Assembly: GCA_034437555.1 (NCBI GenBank)
Contig: DAOTTQ010000077.1
Coordinates: forward strand, 36,078-100,077
Source: JANWYT01 sp034437555
Lineage (GTDB): Bacteria; Chloroflexota; Anaerolineae; Aggregatilineales; Phototrophicaceae
Direction of reading: 5' to 3'
DNA length: 64,000 bases
The notes under the pieces are model-generated. The model was given only the letters and a program-made list of their open reading frames with translations, was not told the DNA's origin and ran no database searches. Shown piece by piece: positions 1-8,375 of the stretch. The first letter of the stretch is position 1, and each line of letters opens with the position of its first letter. A program made the position numbers and the translations under genes.

Positions 1-582
1 CTCATTGCCATTGCCGAAGGTGACATTAGCAACATTCTTAACCCACAACGCACGCTTTGGCTAGGGGATGCAGAACGTGGTACAGCAACGCCTGTGTTAC
101 TTAATGGCGATTCTGCCAGCAATACGCTGTATCTTAGTGATGTGTGGTCACCTGATGGGAGCGCATTGGTGTTTCAGCGCATCACGCCCTCTACAACCAG
201 CGTTGTGATGATGGGCGCAAATGGCACATTAGTAAGAGAACGCACCGAAGACCTTGGGTTTCCACGTTTTGGAATGAGCGCCACGTGGTCGCCTCTCAAT
301 GACCGTATTGCCTTCGGGGGCTTAAATGGGCTTTGTCCTTATGGGGTGCGCGTCGCAGATCGCGCTTTTGACTGGGTCGCCACGGGTAATCCGCCGCCCA
401 GTATGTGTAGCCCTCAATTTTCGGCAGATGGGCAATGGTTGGCGTTTAGTGGCGTAAACCCGCGTGTTGATGGACGCGATGACATTTATATTAGCACCAG
501 CAATGGTTTTAGCGCGGTCAATTTAACCGTCGATTTACGCGGACAAATGCAGCTCATTGGTTGGATGGGGGGCGTGCCGTAA
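1..582 (+). CDS. C-terminal part of a TolB/WD40-like beta-propeller protein (5' end outside window)
   Basis: The frame is open from base 1 and ends with TAA at 580-582, so this is the last 193 codons of a longer gene. It carries propeller-type repeats: SDVWSPDGSALVFQR, SATWSPLNDRIAFGG and SPQFSADGQWLAFSG, each with the S.DG..LAF pattern of TolB/PD40 blades. It ends in a short strand. Such blades normally form a periplasmic or secreted scaffold that binds partner proteins; the partner cannot be told from this piece. The N-terminal part, including any signal peptide or kinase domain, is missing. A GTG at 94 is in frame but has no ribosome-binding site and lies within the fold, so I do not take it as the start. 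Confidence 0.75.
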   Translation, partial: LIAIAEGDISNILNPQRTLWLGDAERGTATPVLLNGDSASNTLYLSDVWSPDGSALVFQRITPSTTSVVMMGANGTLVRERTEDLGFPRFGMSATWSPLNDRIAFGGLNGLCPYGVRVADRAFDWVATGNPPPSMCSPQFSADGQWLAFSGVNPRVDGRDDIYISTSNGFSAVNLTVDLRGQMQLIGWMGGVP

Positions 583-653
583 CAGCCCCCTTCTCGATGG
601 GTTATAGAGACTGTATTCGGTTTATCAGCACTTTTAAGAGAGGGAAGCACATT

Positions 654-1400
654 ATGACAGATTTTACAGGCAAAATTGCCATCGTAACGGGCGGAAGCAG
701 GGGTATAGGCAAAGCCATTGCCCTAGAACTGGGCAAGGGTGGCGCAACAGTGGTTGTTAATTACAACAGCAGTGCATCGTCCGCCGAAGAAGTCATTACA
801 GCCATTAAAGCCAGTGGTGGCGATGGCATGGTGTACCAAGCCGATGTTAGCGATGCCGACCAAGTTATCGCCCTATTCAAAGCTGTAAATGAGGCTTATG
901 GTCGCATTGATATTTTGGTCAACAACGCGGGCATTACCCGTGATAACGTGATTATGATGCTAAAGCCCGATGACTTTGATGCTGTTCTTAATACCAATTT
1001 GCGTAGTGCGTGGCTGTGTAGCAAGTATGCCAGCCGTACCATGATGAAACAACGGAGTGGGCGCATTATCAACATTTCTAGTGTGGTGGGTATCGCGGGC
1101 AATGGTGGACAAACCAATTATGCTGCCAGCAAAGCAGGCTTAATTGGGCTAACGAAGTCATTGGCAAAAGAAATTGCCAGTCGTGGCGTAACGGTTAATG
1201 CGGTTGCGCCCGGCTTTATTGCCACCGATATGACCGACTCGCTAGGCGATGACATTATGAAGAAAGCCATTGATGCCATTCCGTTAGGTCGACAAGGCAC
1301 ACCCGAAGACGTGGCGAAAGCCGTTGCTTTCTTGGCAAGCGATGACGCAAATTACATTACAGGGCAAGTGATTGTCGTTGATGGTGGCATGGTAATGTAA
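654..1400 (+). CDS. fabG: 3-oxoacyl-ACP reductase (SDR family)
   Basis: A 248-residue short-chain dehydrogenase that reduces 3-oxoacyl-ACP with NADPH in the first reductive step of type II fatty-acid elongation in the cytoplasm. The Rossmann glycine motif TGGSRGIG is near residues 12-19, NNAG follows, and the catalytic residues are Ser143, Tyr156 and Lys160 (YAASK). The C-terminal VDGGMVM ending is typical of FabG. I use the ATG at 654, after a GAGGGA-type site, because the longer frame adds residues unlike the family and overlaps the preceding gene. A terminator follows, so it may be monocistronic. Without fab neighbours it could also serve as a PHB-type acetoacetyl-CoA reductase. Confidence 0.9.
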   Translation: MTDFTGKIAIVTGGSRGIGKAIALELGKGGATVVVNYNSSASSAEEVITAIKASGGDGMVYQADVSDADQVIALFKAVNEAYGRIDILVNNAGITRDNVIMMLKPDDFDAVLNTNLRSAWLCSKYASRTMMKQRSGRIINISSVVGIAGNGGQTNYAASKAGLIGLTKSLAKEIASRGVTVNAVAPGFIATDMTDSLGDDIMKKAIDAIPLGRQGTPEDVAKAVAFLASDDANYITGQVIVVDGGMVM

Positions 1401-1429
1401 GCCATTCCAAAGTAAACACGCAAAACGTT

Positions 1430-1457
1430 AAGGGCGATACATAGTTATCGCCCTTTT
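1430..1457 (+). terminator. Rho-independent terminator of fabG
   Basis: A 10-bp stem AAGGGCGATA / TATCGCCCTT with a 6-nt loop is followed by a short T-run. It lies 30 bases after the fabG stop. Confidence 0.85.
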
Positions 1458-1467
1458 TAATTCCCGT

Positions 1468-1475
1468 GCTATAAT
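1468..1475 (+). promoter_or_regulatory. Extended -10 promoter of the enoyl-CoA hydratase gene
   Basis: TGCTATAAT is a perfect extended -10 element starting at 1467/1468. It sits 40 bases upstream of the start codon and just after the fabG terminator. No good -35 is visible, as expected for extended -10 promoters. Confidence 0.6.
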
Positions 1476-1515
1476 CTATAGAATCAAATCCAAATTAGAT
1501 TAAGAGGTTTTTTCC

Positions 1516-2316
1516 ATGACTTATGAAGCCATTCTTTACGATGTTCACGAAGGCGTTGCTACTTTAACACTTAATCGCGTAGAAACACGCAATGCCCTGA
1601 ATAGTGCTATGTACCGCGACCTTAAACATGCCCTTGAAACCGTAAAAAATAGCCGTGATGTCCGCGCTGTGGTACTTACTGGCAATGGTAAAGGGTTTTG
1701 TAGTGGGCAAGACCTTGCAGAACTTAATGAACTCGTGGGGCAAGGCATGACTGTAAGTGACATGCTACGCGCCAATTTGAACCAAATGATTTTAGATATG
1801 CGTGCGCTAGAAAAACCGATTATCGGGGCAGTTAACGGCGTGGCAGCGGGTGCAGGAGGGTCTTTGGCACTGGCAACCGATATTCGCGTCGCATCCCAAG
1901 AAGCCAGTTTTGTGTTTGCTGCGTTTGTCAACATTGGTATTATCCCTGATGGGGGCGGAACGTATTTGTTACCCCAGCTCGTTGGTGCAAGTAAAGCCCT
2001 AGAGCTGGCATGGTTGGCAGATGCACAACATCGCATCAGCGCACAAGAGGCGTTACAATTAGGTATCATCAACCGTGTGGCATCCCACGATAGCTTTTTG
2101 AGTGAGGCGCAAGAACTGGCACAACGCCTTGCAAAAATGGCAACGCTCGCACTAGGGCAAACGAAGAAAGCCGTTTATCAGGCAATGGAACGGTCTTTAG
2201 CACAAGCCCTTGACCACGAAGCAACGACCCAAGGGCGCATGTTCCAAACACACGATTTTAGTGAGGGTGTGCAAGCCTTCTTAGAAAAACGCCCCGCCCA
2301 ATTCAAAGGAGAGTAA
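1516..2316 (+). CDS. Enoyl-CoA hydratase/isomerase family protein
   Basis: A 266-residue crotonase-fold protein. It has the acyl-CoA-binding segment NRVETRNALN near residue 20, the oxyanion-hole region GNGKGFCSGQDL near 55-67, and the second oxyanion segment GVAAGAGGSLALATDIRVAS around 110-130. FCSGQDL and the overall length resemble PaaG (ring-1,2-epoxyphenylacetyl-CoA isomerase) more than FadB-type hydratases. No other phenylacetate genes are present, so I leave the substrate open. It may act in beta-oxidation or in aromatic or branched acid breakdown. The start has AAGAGG upstream. The HIT gene follows after 7 bases, suggesting one transcript. Confidence 0.85.
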   Translation: MTYEAILYDVHEGVATLTLNRVETRNALNSAMYRDLKHALETVKNSRDVRAVVLTGNGKGFCSGQDLAELNELVGQGMTVSDMLRANLNQMILDMRALEKPIIGAVNGVAAGAGGSLALATDIRVASQEASFVFAAFVNIGIIPDGGGTYLLPQLVGASKALELAWLADAQHRISAQEALQLGIINRVASHDSFLSEAQELAQRLAKMATLALGQTKKAVYQAMERSLAQALDHEATTQGRMFQTHDFSEGVQAFLEKRPAQFKGE

Positions 2317-2323
2317 TTCGCTT

Positions 2324-2680
2324 ATGGCAAGCATTTTTACCAAAATTATCAACCGAGAAATTCCCGCAGATATTGTCTACGAAGATGAACTAGTAATTGC
2401 CTTTAGGGACATCAGCCCCAACGCGCCTGTTCACATTCTCATTTGCCCCAAGCGTGAAATCCCAACAGTGAACGACATCACACCAGAGGACGAACCCACA
2501 TTAGGGCGTTTATTTACAGTGGCAGCCAAGCTAGCTAAAGAGAACAACATTGCAGAAAGTGGCTATCGCCTGATTACCAATACCAACGGAGACGGTGGTC
2601 AAGAGGTATATCACATTCACATGCACTTAGTGGGTGGCAGAAAATTGGGCAGAATGTTAAAGAAACAAGACGAGGCATAA
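2324..2680 (+). CDS. HIT-family purine nucleotide phosphoramidase (HinT-like)
   Basis: A 118-residue histidine-triad protein of ordinary HinT length. It begins with the family segment FTKIINREIPADIVYEDE and carries the catalytic triad HIHMHLVGG near its C-terminus. HinT enzymes hydrolyse AMP-lysine and related phosphoramidates in the cytoplasm. The gene has an AAGGAGAG ribosome site overlapping the end of the hydratase gene, 7 bases upstream, so the two are probably co-transcribed and perhaps translationally coupled. A strong terminator follows. Confidence 0.9.
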   Translation: MASIFTKIINREIPADIVYEDELVIAFRDISPNAPVHILICPKREIPTVNDITPEDEPTLGRLFTVAAKLAKENNIAESGYRLITNTNGDGGQEVYHIHMHLVGGRKLGRMLKKQDEA

Positions 2681-2687
2681 AAATACT

Positions 2688-2713
2688 AAGGGGGCAGAAG
2701 TGCCCCCTTTTTT
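2688..2713. terminator. Bidirectional terminator between hinT-like and DsbA-like genes
   Basis: A nearly perfect hairpin AAGGGGGCA / TGCCCCCTT with loop GAAG and a T6 tract on the plus strand. The two flanking genes converge on it, and it can serve the minus strand only weakly. Confidence 0.85.
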
Positions 2714-2725
2714 ATTGCTTAATAA

Positions 2726-3541
2726 CTAAGGTGCTGTTGTTGCTTCTTCTGTTGCTTCAGCTGTCATTTCTACTTCTTCTGTTGCTTCAGGCGTCATTTC
2801 TGCTTCTTCCGTAGATTCAGCGTCTGGAACAATATTAAAGGGCGCAAAGCGGTCAATGGCTTCATTAATTTCGTCAATAGACAGTGGGTTTTCTACCAAT
2901 GTACCGTTGATACGAAGTGTGGGCGTGCTGGTTGTGCCTTGTTGACCACGAAGCAAGAGGTCGTTAATGGGTGCAGTACGGAAGCAGTCAGTGAGTGTGT
3001 TTACGTTTACACCCACACCTTCCGCGCCCGCACGAATGCGGTTTGTGGTAAAGGCGGTTTCACCAAAACGGCTTAACCAATCAAAGAAAACATCGTGTAG
3101 CTCCCAGAACTTATTTTGGTTAGCGGCACACAGGGCAGCCCGTGATGCGCCTTCGTCATTGGTAATGCCCCGTGACACAGGCACAAACGTGAAGTTAATT
3201 TCGCCACGTTCAATGCGTTCTAGCAATTGTGGAAAAATCGTATCATGAAATTCGCCACAAGTGGGGCAACTAAAGCTAGAATATTCCACCACTTGCACCC
3301 GTGCATCTACCCTGCCCAAACGAGGGAAACCTTGCTCATTCGCGCTTTGTGGTAGGTCAATGTATCGCGCTAGTGTTTCTTCGCTTATAGGGGCTTCTGC
3401 GGGCTGATTTGCCACAAAGAATAGCCCACCAATAATTACGGCGACAGCAACAATCCCCCCGACTACTGTAAAGCCACGCTGGCGTTGTTCTTGTTGTTTT
3501 CGTTCTTCAAGACGTTTTTCTGTACGAGAACGTTGTGACAT
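2726..3541 (-). CDS. Membrane-anchored DsbA-like thioredoxin-fold oxidoreductase
   Basis: A 271-residue protein with a basic, Arg/Gln-rich cytoplasmic N-terminus (1-23), one transmembrane segment (24-44), and an extracytoplasmic thioredoxin fold. The redox motif is Cys92-Pro-Thr-Cys95 (SFSCPTCGEF); the cis-Pro loop is STPTLRINGTLV. This resembles the DsbA/BdbD group that oxidises or isomerises disulfides of exported proteins. No DsbB or VKOR partner is adjacent. The last 30 residues are a low-complexity repeat of TPEATEEVEM / TAEATEE type, probably a disordered tail. It ends at the shared terminator. Confidence 0.85.
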   Translation of the reverse strand: MSQRSRTEKRLEERKQQEQRQRGFTVVGGIVAVAVIIGGLFFVANQPAEAPISEETLARYIDLPQSANEQGFPRLGRVDARVQVVEYSSFSCPTCGEFHDTIFPQLLERIERGEINFTFVPVSRGITNDEGASRAALCAANQNKFWELHDVFFDWLSRFGETAFTTNRIRAGAEGVGVNVNTLTDCFRTAPINDLLLRGQQGTTSTPTLRINGTLVENPLSIDEINEAIDRFAPFNIVPDAESTEEAEMTPEATEEVEMTAEATEEATTAP

Positions 3542-3626
3542 GCGTTATTTCTCCGTTGGGTGCATAAAAAAGTTCATTAAAAGCGTGCAGAAGTGTAGCA
3601 AGCCTCTTGTGAATTGGATAGAGATA

Positions 3627-5420
3627 CTATGACATGCGTTTCTTCCAACGCAGCAAATGGTCTAAAAAGCTACTCATGCCAGAAGGAATGGTGTCAAACA
3701 CAGTAGGGTACTTAACAATCTTTGCTTGTATCACCTGTGGCAACGACTGGATATATAAACCCTTGGGTGTAGGCGAGGGTGCTTCGTCATTAGGATGCAG
3801 TATGGTTGAAATGCGTTCATAGCGAATCAACTCTGCAACGATAATCCGAATTTGACGAATATCCTCCTCTGTGACAGGGCGATAAACCACACTTCTAAGA
3901 CGGTCTTTTTCATCGAAGGCAAGTGTAAGCCCACCAAAAATATCAATGCTTGCGCCTTCAAAGTTTCTGTAGACGGTGTCATTTAGTTCTAGGCTTCGCA
4001 CGCTAAAGTACGTCATAAAGGCATACCCATCCGCGTTACGATACGTCCCCATTGGCAATAGCTCCTCGTCTATCTTTAGCGAGAGCGCAGGGAACACGGT
4101 TTGCTCTAAAAAGAGTGCCGATGAAAGCGCATTGGTAAGCGTTTTTGGCAAGCGAATATCAGGCAAGTTTTTAAGGGCTTTAAGGTGTTTTCTAGCATCT
4201 GCTTCGCTTAAAATGTCCCGTTTTGCAAACACATGAATCAGCATTTCTTCAAATTCACCCTCATAGCCAATGCTATCCGCAGACAAAAATGCCTTTGCCA
4301 TATCTGCAAAATCCATCTCACCCACAGGCGCAAGCTCAATTGCCATCATCACTAAATAGCCAAGAGTGTCACGGGCTTTAATCACCGCCATATAAGGCGA
4401 GTGTTCTTTGCCGTATGCCTCATACATGCCCACCAGCGCATCATAGCACGCCCCGGTAAACAGCCGTGAGTAATTGTGTTCTTGGCGTGAAAGTGTCATT
4501 TCGGGGTCAGTGGGCAAGTATTCCAACACATCAAAGGGCTGGTATGTAAACGCATTAAGTGCATTACGTAGATAGATGGTGTGTTCAGGCGTAGAAACTT
4601 CACCTTTTTGTAAGGCTTCTACTAAATGTTCTGCCACTTGGCTAACAAAGTTAGACACGCGCAAGTCGTTGTTTGTCCACGATAGCAAGCGACGAATGAG
4701 CGTGTCATCGTGTAATGCCACTAAAACCGCCGCAATATCACCAAAAGACTCATGAAACCCACGACACCCTAAGCCAAAAGACTCATTCCAAAAGTCGCGC
4801 ATCCCATCTAAAACCGCATGAGCCGTTTCATGGCTTACAATATCAGCATTTTCTGCTGTACTAACCACTTTGCCTTCAACCGTTGTGTAAGTATGAAAGC
4901 CTATCATGCGTGCTTGTTCGTTGTAAAAAGCATTAGACAGATTGCCAACGTGCGGGTCTATAGTTAAGCGTGCCGATGGAAACGCCCACGATATCGCACG
5001 ACGCGTATAGCGTTCAAACATTCTTAGTGTAAATGTGGTGTAGTAAAAAGCGTTTACCAACGCAAACTCGGGCTTATCTGACCAATGAAAATAATTGCCA
5101 TCCTCATCGGGTTTCACGGTAAGCCCTGTGCTATCTTCAATCCGCACCCGTGAGTTAATCAAGCCCTCTTGGGCATCATCACTGTGCAAATAGCGCACTT
5201 CTGGCTCATCAATCATCGGATTTTGCGGGTAAACCAGCAAACCCACATTACATACAGCTTGTTCGGGCAAAGGTTCTTCATGCAACGTAAAAGAACTCAT
5301 GCCACGTTGTGCCATCAAACTAGGCAAATTGGCACGGCTATTGTGGTTTAGACGCTGTAGCAGGCGCATCATGCCCTGCTTTGCGTCCCCGTAGAAATGT
5401 GAATCCTCAGATTTAGACAT
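3627..5420 (-). CDS. Putative M4-like (gluzincin) zinc metallopeptidase without signal peptide
   Basis: A 597-residue protein. I choose the ATG at 5420 because AGGAG lies about 9 bases upstream; the longer frame adds an unlikely AT-rich N-terminus. It has a zinc-binding HExxH motif, His197-Glu-Thr-Ala-His201, followed by GFHESFGDIAA, where Glu224 and Asp228 match the third ligand helix ExxxD of thermolysin-type peptidases. The 200-residue C-terminal part has no motif I know. Unlike secreted M4 enzymes, it shows no signal peptide, transmembrane segment or propeptide, so it may be cytoplasmic or exported by another route. The function is inferred from motifs only. Confidence 0.65.
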   Translation of the reverse strand: MSKSEDSHFYGDAKQGMMRLLQRLNHNSRANLPSLMAQRGMSSFTLHEEPLPEQAVCNVGLLVYPQNPMIDEPEVRYLHSDDAQEGLINSRVRIEDSTGLTVKPDEDGNYFHWSDKPEFALVNAFYYTTFTLRMFERYTRRAISWAFPSARLTIDPHVGNLSNAFYNEQARMIGFHTYTTVEGKVVSTAENADIVSHETAHAVLDGMRDFWNESFGLGCRGFHESFGDIAAVLVALHDDTLIRRLLSWTNNDLRVSNFVSQVAEHLVEALQKGEVSTPEHTIYLRNALNAFTYQPFDVLEYLPTDPEMTLSRQEHNYSRLFTGACYDALVGMYEAYGKEHSPYMAVIKARDTLGYLVMMAIELAPVGEMDFADMAKAFLSADSIGYEGEFEEMLIHVFAKRDILSEADARKHLKALKNLPDIRLPKTLTNALSSALFLEQTVFPALSLKIDEELLPMGTYRNADGYAFMTYFSVRSLELNDTVYRNFEGASIDIFGGLTLAFDEKDRLRSVVYRPVTEEDIRQIRIIVAELIRYERISTILHPNDEAPSPTPKGLYIQSLPQVIQAKIVKYPTVFDTIPSGMSSFLDHLLRWKKRMS

Positions 5421-5447
5421 TGTTATCGCTCCTTGTTCGTTAAATAC

Positions 5448-5453
5448 ATTATA
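5448..5453 (-). promoter_or_regulatory. Probable -10 box of the metallopeptidase gene
   Basis: The minus strand reads TATAAT 28 bases upstream of the chosen start. The -35 region is weak. This is the only promoter-like sequence in the divergent intergenic region for the minus-strand gene. Confidence 0.4.
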
Positions 5454-5534
5454 ACCCCGCGAATGTTTTATACGTCTTAGATTACAAACATTGATAAACT
5501 TATACACATATATCAACTAATCAACTAAAAACTA

Positions 5535-5564
5535 TTGACAGTATCAATCTTGATTAGGTACAAT
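5535..5564 (+). promoter_or_regulatory. Sigma-70-type promoter of acnA
   Basis: TTGACA (5535-5540) and TACAAT (5559-5564) are separated by 18 bases and lie 45 bases upstream of the acnA start. Directly upstream, TCAACTAA occurs twice in tandem (5513-5528). ATCAA...TTGAT forms a small inverted repeat inside the spacer. Either could be a regulator site. Confidence 0.7.
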
Positions 5565-5609
5565 ACAGATATTCGTCAAAACTGCTGTCATCAAAAAAGG
5601 AAATAGCCC

Positions 5610-8309
5610 ATGAACTCGTTTGGCGCACGTGGTAAGTTTGACACAGGCAACGGAGAAGCGATTATTTATCGTTTAAGCGCGTTGTCTGAAAAAGGCGTGG
5701 GGCGTATTGATAAGTTGCCCTTCTCCATCAAAATTCTGCTCGAAAACGCACTTCGTCATCTTGATGGGCGCGCCGTTCAAGAAAAGGATGTTGCCAACCT
5801 TGCAAATTGGAGTCCTACAAGCTCTGCAACAATCGAAATTCCATTTCAGCCCGCTCGTGTTATCCTTCAAGATTTTACTGGCGTGCCTTGTGCCGTAGAC
5901 TTGGCGGCATTGCGTAGCGCAATGGTGCGCTTGGGTGGTGACCCCAAGAAAATTAACCCCATTGTTCCCGTTGACCTTGTGATTGACCACTCGGTTCAAG
6001 TGGATTTCTTTGGTAGCGATAGTTCTCTTTTACTTAATAGTGACCTTGAATTTGAACGCAACGTAGAACGCTATGAATTTTTGCACTGGGGTCAAAAGGC
6101 ATTTAACAACTTCCGCGTTGTTCCCCCCGCGACGGGCATTGTGCATCAGGTCAACCTTGAGTACCTTGCCAAAGTAGTGCAATTGGTAGATGACAAAGAA
6201 GGCGAAGGCAAGGTCGCCACATTTGATACGCTTGTAGGCACAGACAGCCACACCACCATGATTAACGGCTTAGGCGTGCTGGGCTGGGGCGTTGGGGGCA
6301 TTGAAGCCGAAGCTGCCATGCTTGGACAACCTATTTACATGCTGATGCCCGAAGTCATTGGTTTTAAGATAACAGGTAGCCTGCCACAAGGCACAACCGC
6401 TACCGACCTTGTGCTTGTGGTGACACAAATGCTTCGCAAGAAAGGCGTTGTGGATAAGTTCGTAGAGTTCTATGGCACAGGCTTAAGCAGTATGTCATTG
6501 CCCGACCGCGCGACTATCGCCAATATGGCACCCGAATACGGGGCAACGATGGGCTTCTTCCCTGTGGACGAAGAAACACTAAGCTACTTGCGCCGTACAG
6601 GGCGCGATGAAGCCACTGTGGAGCTTGTACGTCGTTATAGCATTGAACAAGGCCTGTTCCGCACAGATGCTACTCCCGACCCCATTTTTACGGACAGCCT
6701 AGAACTAGACCTTAGCACAGTTGAACCCAGCATGGCGGGTCCTATGCGCCCCCAAGACCGCGTGCTAGTACGCGACATGCAATCTACCTTCCAAGAAGCC
6801 TTGCGTAAGCCCTCTAGTGAACGCGGGTTTGACCTCACCGAAGATAAAGTAGGCAGTACAGCCACCGTCAAGAACGGTCACACCAGCGAAATTAGGCATG
6901 GTGCAGTGGTCATTGCAGCCATTACCTCTTGCACGAACACCAGCAACCCTTCTGTGATGGTTGGGGCGGGCTTGCTGGCAAAGAAAGCCGTAGAACGCGG
7001 TTTAACACGCAAACCCTACGTTAAAACCAGCCTAGCTCCCGGCTCTAAAGTTGTAACGAGCTATCTGGACAAAGCCGGCTTAACCCCTTACTTAGAACAA
7101 TTGGGTTTCTACACAGTAGGTTATGGGTGTACCACTTGTATTGGCAATTCGGGTCCGCTACCCGAAGAAGTTTCTGTTGCCATCAAAGAAGGCGATATTG
7201 TGGCTTCGGCAGTATTAAGTGGTAATCGCAACTTCTCTGGGCGCATTAGCCCCGAAGTGAAGGCGAACTACTTGGCATCTCCTCCGTTGGTGGTAGCGTA
7301 TGCGTTGGCGGGTACGGTAGATGTTGATATTTACAACGACCCACTAGGCTATGATAAAAACGGCGAGGCTGTATATCTTAAAGACATTTGGCCCACCCAA
7401 GAAGAAGTATTAGATGCGGTGCAAAATTCGCTCTCTGCGGACTTGTTTAACGAGCAATACGGCAACGTTTACACAGGTAACCCAAAATGGAACGCCATCC
7501 CTAGTGCAACGGGTGACGTTTACCAATGGAACGATGACAGCACTTACATTCAAGAACCCCCGTTCTTTATTGATATGCCCACCAATCCACCCGGCGTAAA
7601 GACTATTCAAGGGGCGCGTGTACTTGGACTGTTTGGCGATAGCATCACCACAGACCACATCTCGCCTGCCAGCAATATTGCTGCTGATAGCCCTGCTGGA
7701 CAGTATTTGCTAGAAAAAGGCATCATCAAGAAAGACTTCAACAGCTACGGCGCACGGCGTGGCAATGACCGTGTGATGACACGCGGCACGTTTGCCAACA
7801 TCCGCCTACGTAACTTGCTGGTTAAAGACAGCGAAGGTGGCGTAACGTCTTACTTGCCCACTGGCGAAGTGCTGTCCATTTACGATGCTTCGATGAAATA
7901 TCAACAAGACGGCACAAGCCTTGTCATCTTGGCTGGTAAGGACTATGGCATGGGATCTAGCCGTGACTGGGCTGCCAAAGGCACTCTCTTATTGGGCGTA
8001 AAAGCCGTTATCGCAGAAAGTTTTGAACGTATTCATCGCAGTAACCTTGTGATGATGGGCGTACTCCCCCTTGTGTTTGAAGCGGGTCAAGACTGGCAAT
8101 CACTGGGCTTAACAGGTGAAGAAACGTTTGACATTGAAATTGATGACAACGTTCAACCCCAGCAAAAAGTTAGTGTAATGGCGACCGACAGCGCGGGCAA
8201 CACCAAGAAATTCTTTTGCACTGTGCGCCTAGATACGATTGTGGACGTGGACTACTACAAAAACGGCGGCATTTTGCAAACGGTTCTTCGTAACTTCATC
8301 AAGGCATAA
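5610..8309 (+). CDS. acnA: Aconitate hydratase A
   Basis: An 899-residue AcnA/IRP-type aconitase interconverting citrate and isocitrate in the TCA cycle. The three iron-sulfur cysteines are Cys441 (SCTNTSNPS), Cys507 and Cys510 (GCTTCIGNSG). The C-terminal swivel domain includes GDSITTDHISPA and YGMGSSRDWAAKG, which contribute active-site residues. Length matches the family. It has AAAAGGAAA upstream of the ATG, its own promoter and its own terminator, so it is monocistronic. A protein with all three cysteines should be enzymatically competent. Confidence 0.97.
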   Translation: MNSFGARGKFDTGNGEAIIYRLSALSEKGVGRIDKLPFSIKILLENALRHLDGRAVQEKDVANLANWSPTSSATIEIPFQPARVILQDFTGVPCAVDLAALRSAMVRLGGDPKKINPIVPVDLVIDHSVQVDFFGSDSSLLLNSDLEFERNVERYEFLHWGQKAFNNFRVVPPATGIVHQVNLEYLAKVVQLVDDKEGEGKVATFDTLVGTDSHTTMINGLGVLGWGVGGIEAEAAMLGQPIYMLMPEVIGFKITGSLPQGTTATDLVLVVTQMLRKKGVVDKFVEFYGTGLSSMSLPDRATIANMAPEYGATMGFFPVDEETLSYLRRTGRDEATVELVRRYSIEQGLFRTDATPDPIFTDSLELDLSTVEPSMAGPMRPQDRVLVRDMQSTFQEALRKPSSERGFDLTEDKVGSTATVKNGHTSEIRHGAVVIAAITSCTNTSNPSVMVGAGLLAKKAVERGLTRKPYVKTSLAPGSKVVTSYLDKAGLTPYLEQLGFYTVGYGCTTCIGNSGPLPEEVSVAIKEGDIVASAVLSGNRNFSGRISPEVKANYLASPPLVVAYALAGTVDVDIYNDPLGYDKNGEAVYLKDIWPTQEEVLDAVQNSLSADLFNEQYGNVYTGNPKWNAIPSATGDVYQWNDDSTYIQEPPFFIDMPTNPPGVKTIQGARVLGLFGDSITTDHISPASNIAADSPAGQYLLEKGIIKKDFNSYGARRGNDRVMTRGTFANIRLRNLLVKDSEGGVTSYLPTGEVLSIYDASMKYQQDGTSLVILAGKDYGMGSSRDWAAKGTLLLGVKAVIAESFERIHRSNLVMMGVLPLVFEAGQDWQSLGLTGEETFDIEIDDNVQPQQKVSVMATDSAGNTKKFFCTVRLDTIVDVDYYKNGGILQTVLRNFIKA

Positions 8310-8331
8310 CGCTTTTTCTATCTAACCACAT

Positions 8332-8360
8332 AAGGCGAGTCATTGTGGCTCGCCTTTTTT
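8332..8360 (+). terminator. Rho-independent terminator of acnA
   Basis: Stem AAGGCGAG / CTCGCCTT around a short loop, followed by T6. It lies 22 bases after the stop and before the next coding start. Confidence 0.85.
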
Positions 8361-8375
8361 CTTTTATGGGATAGC

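Noticed and set aside
1516..2316. Assignment as paaG
   Set aside because: The protein resembles PaaG, but no phenylacetate-degradation genes are present, so only the crotonase family is claimed.
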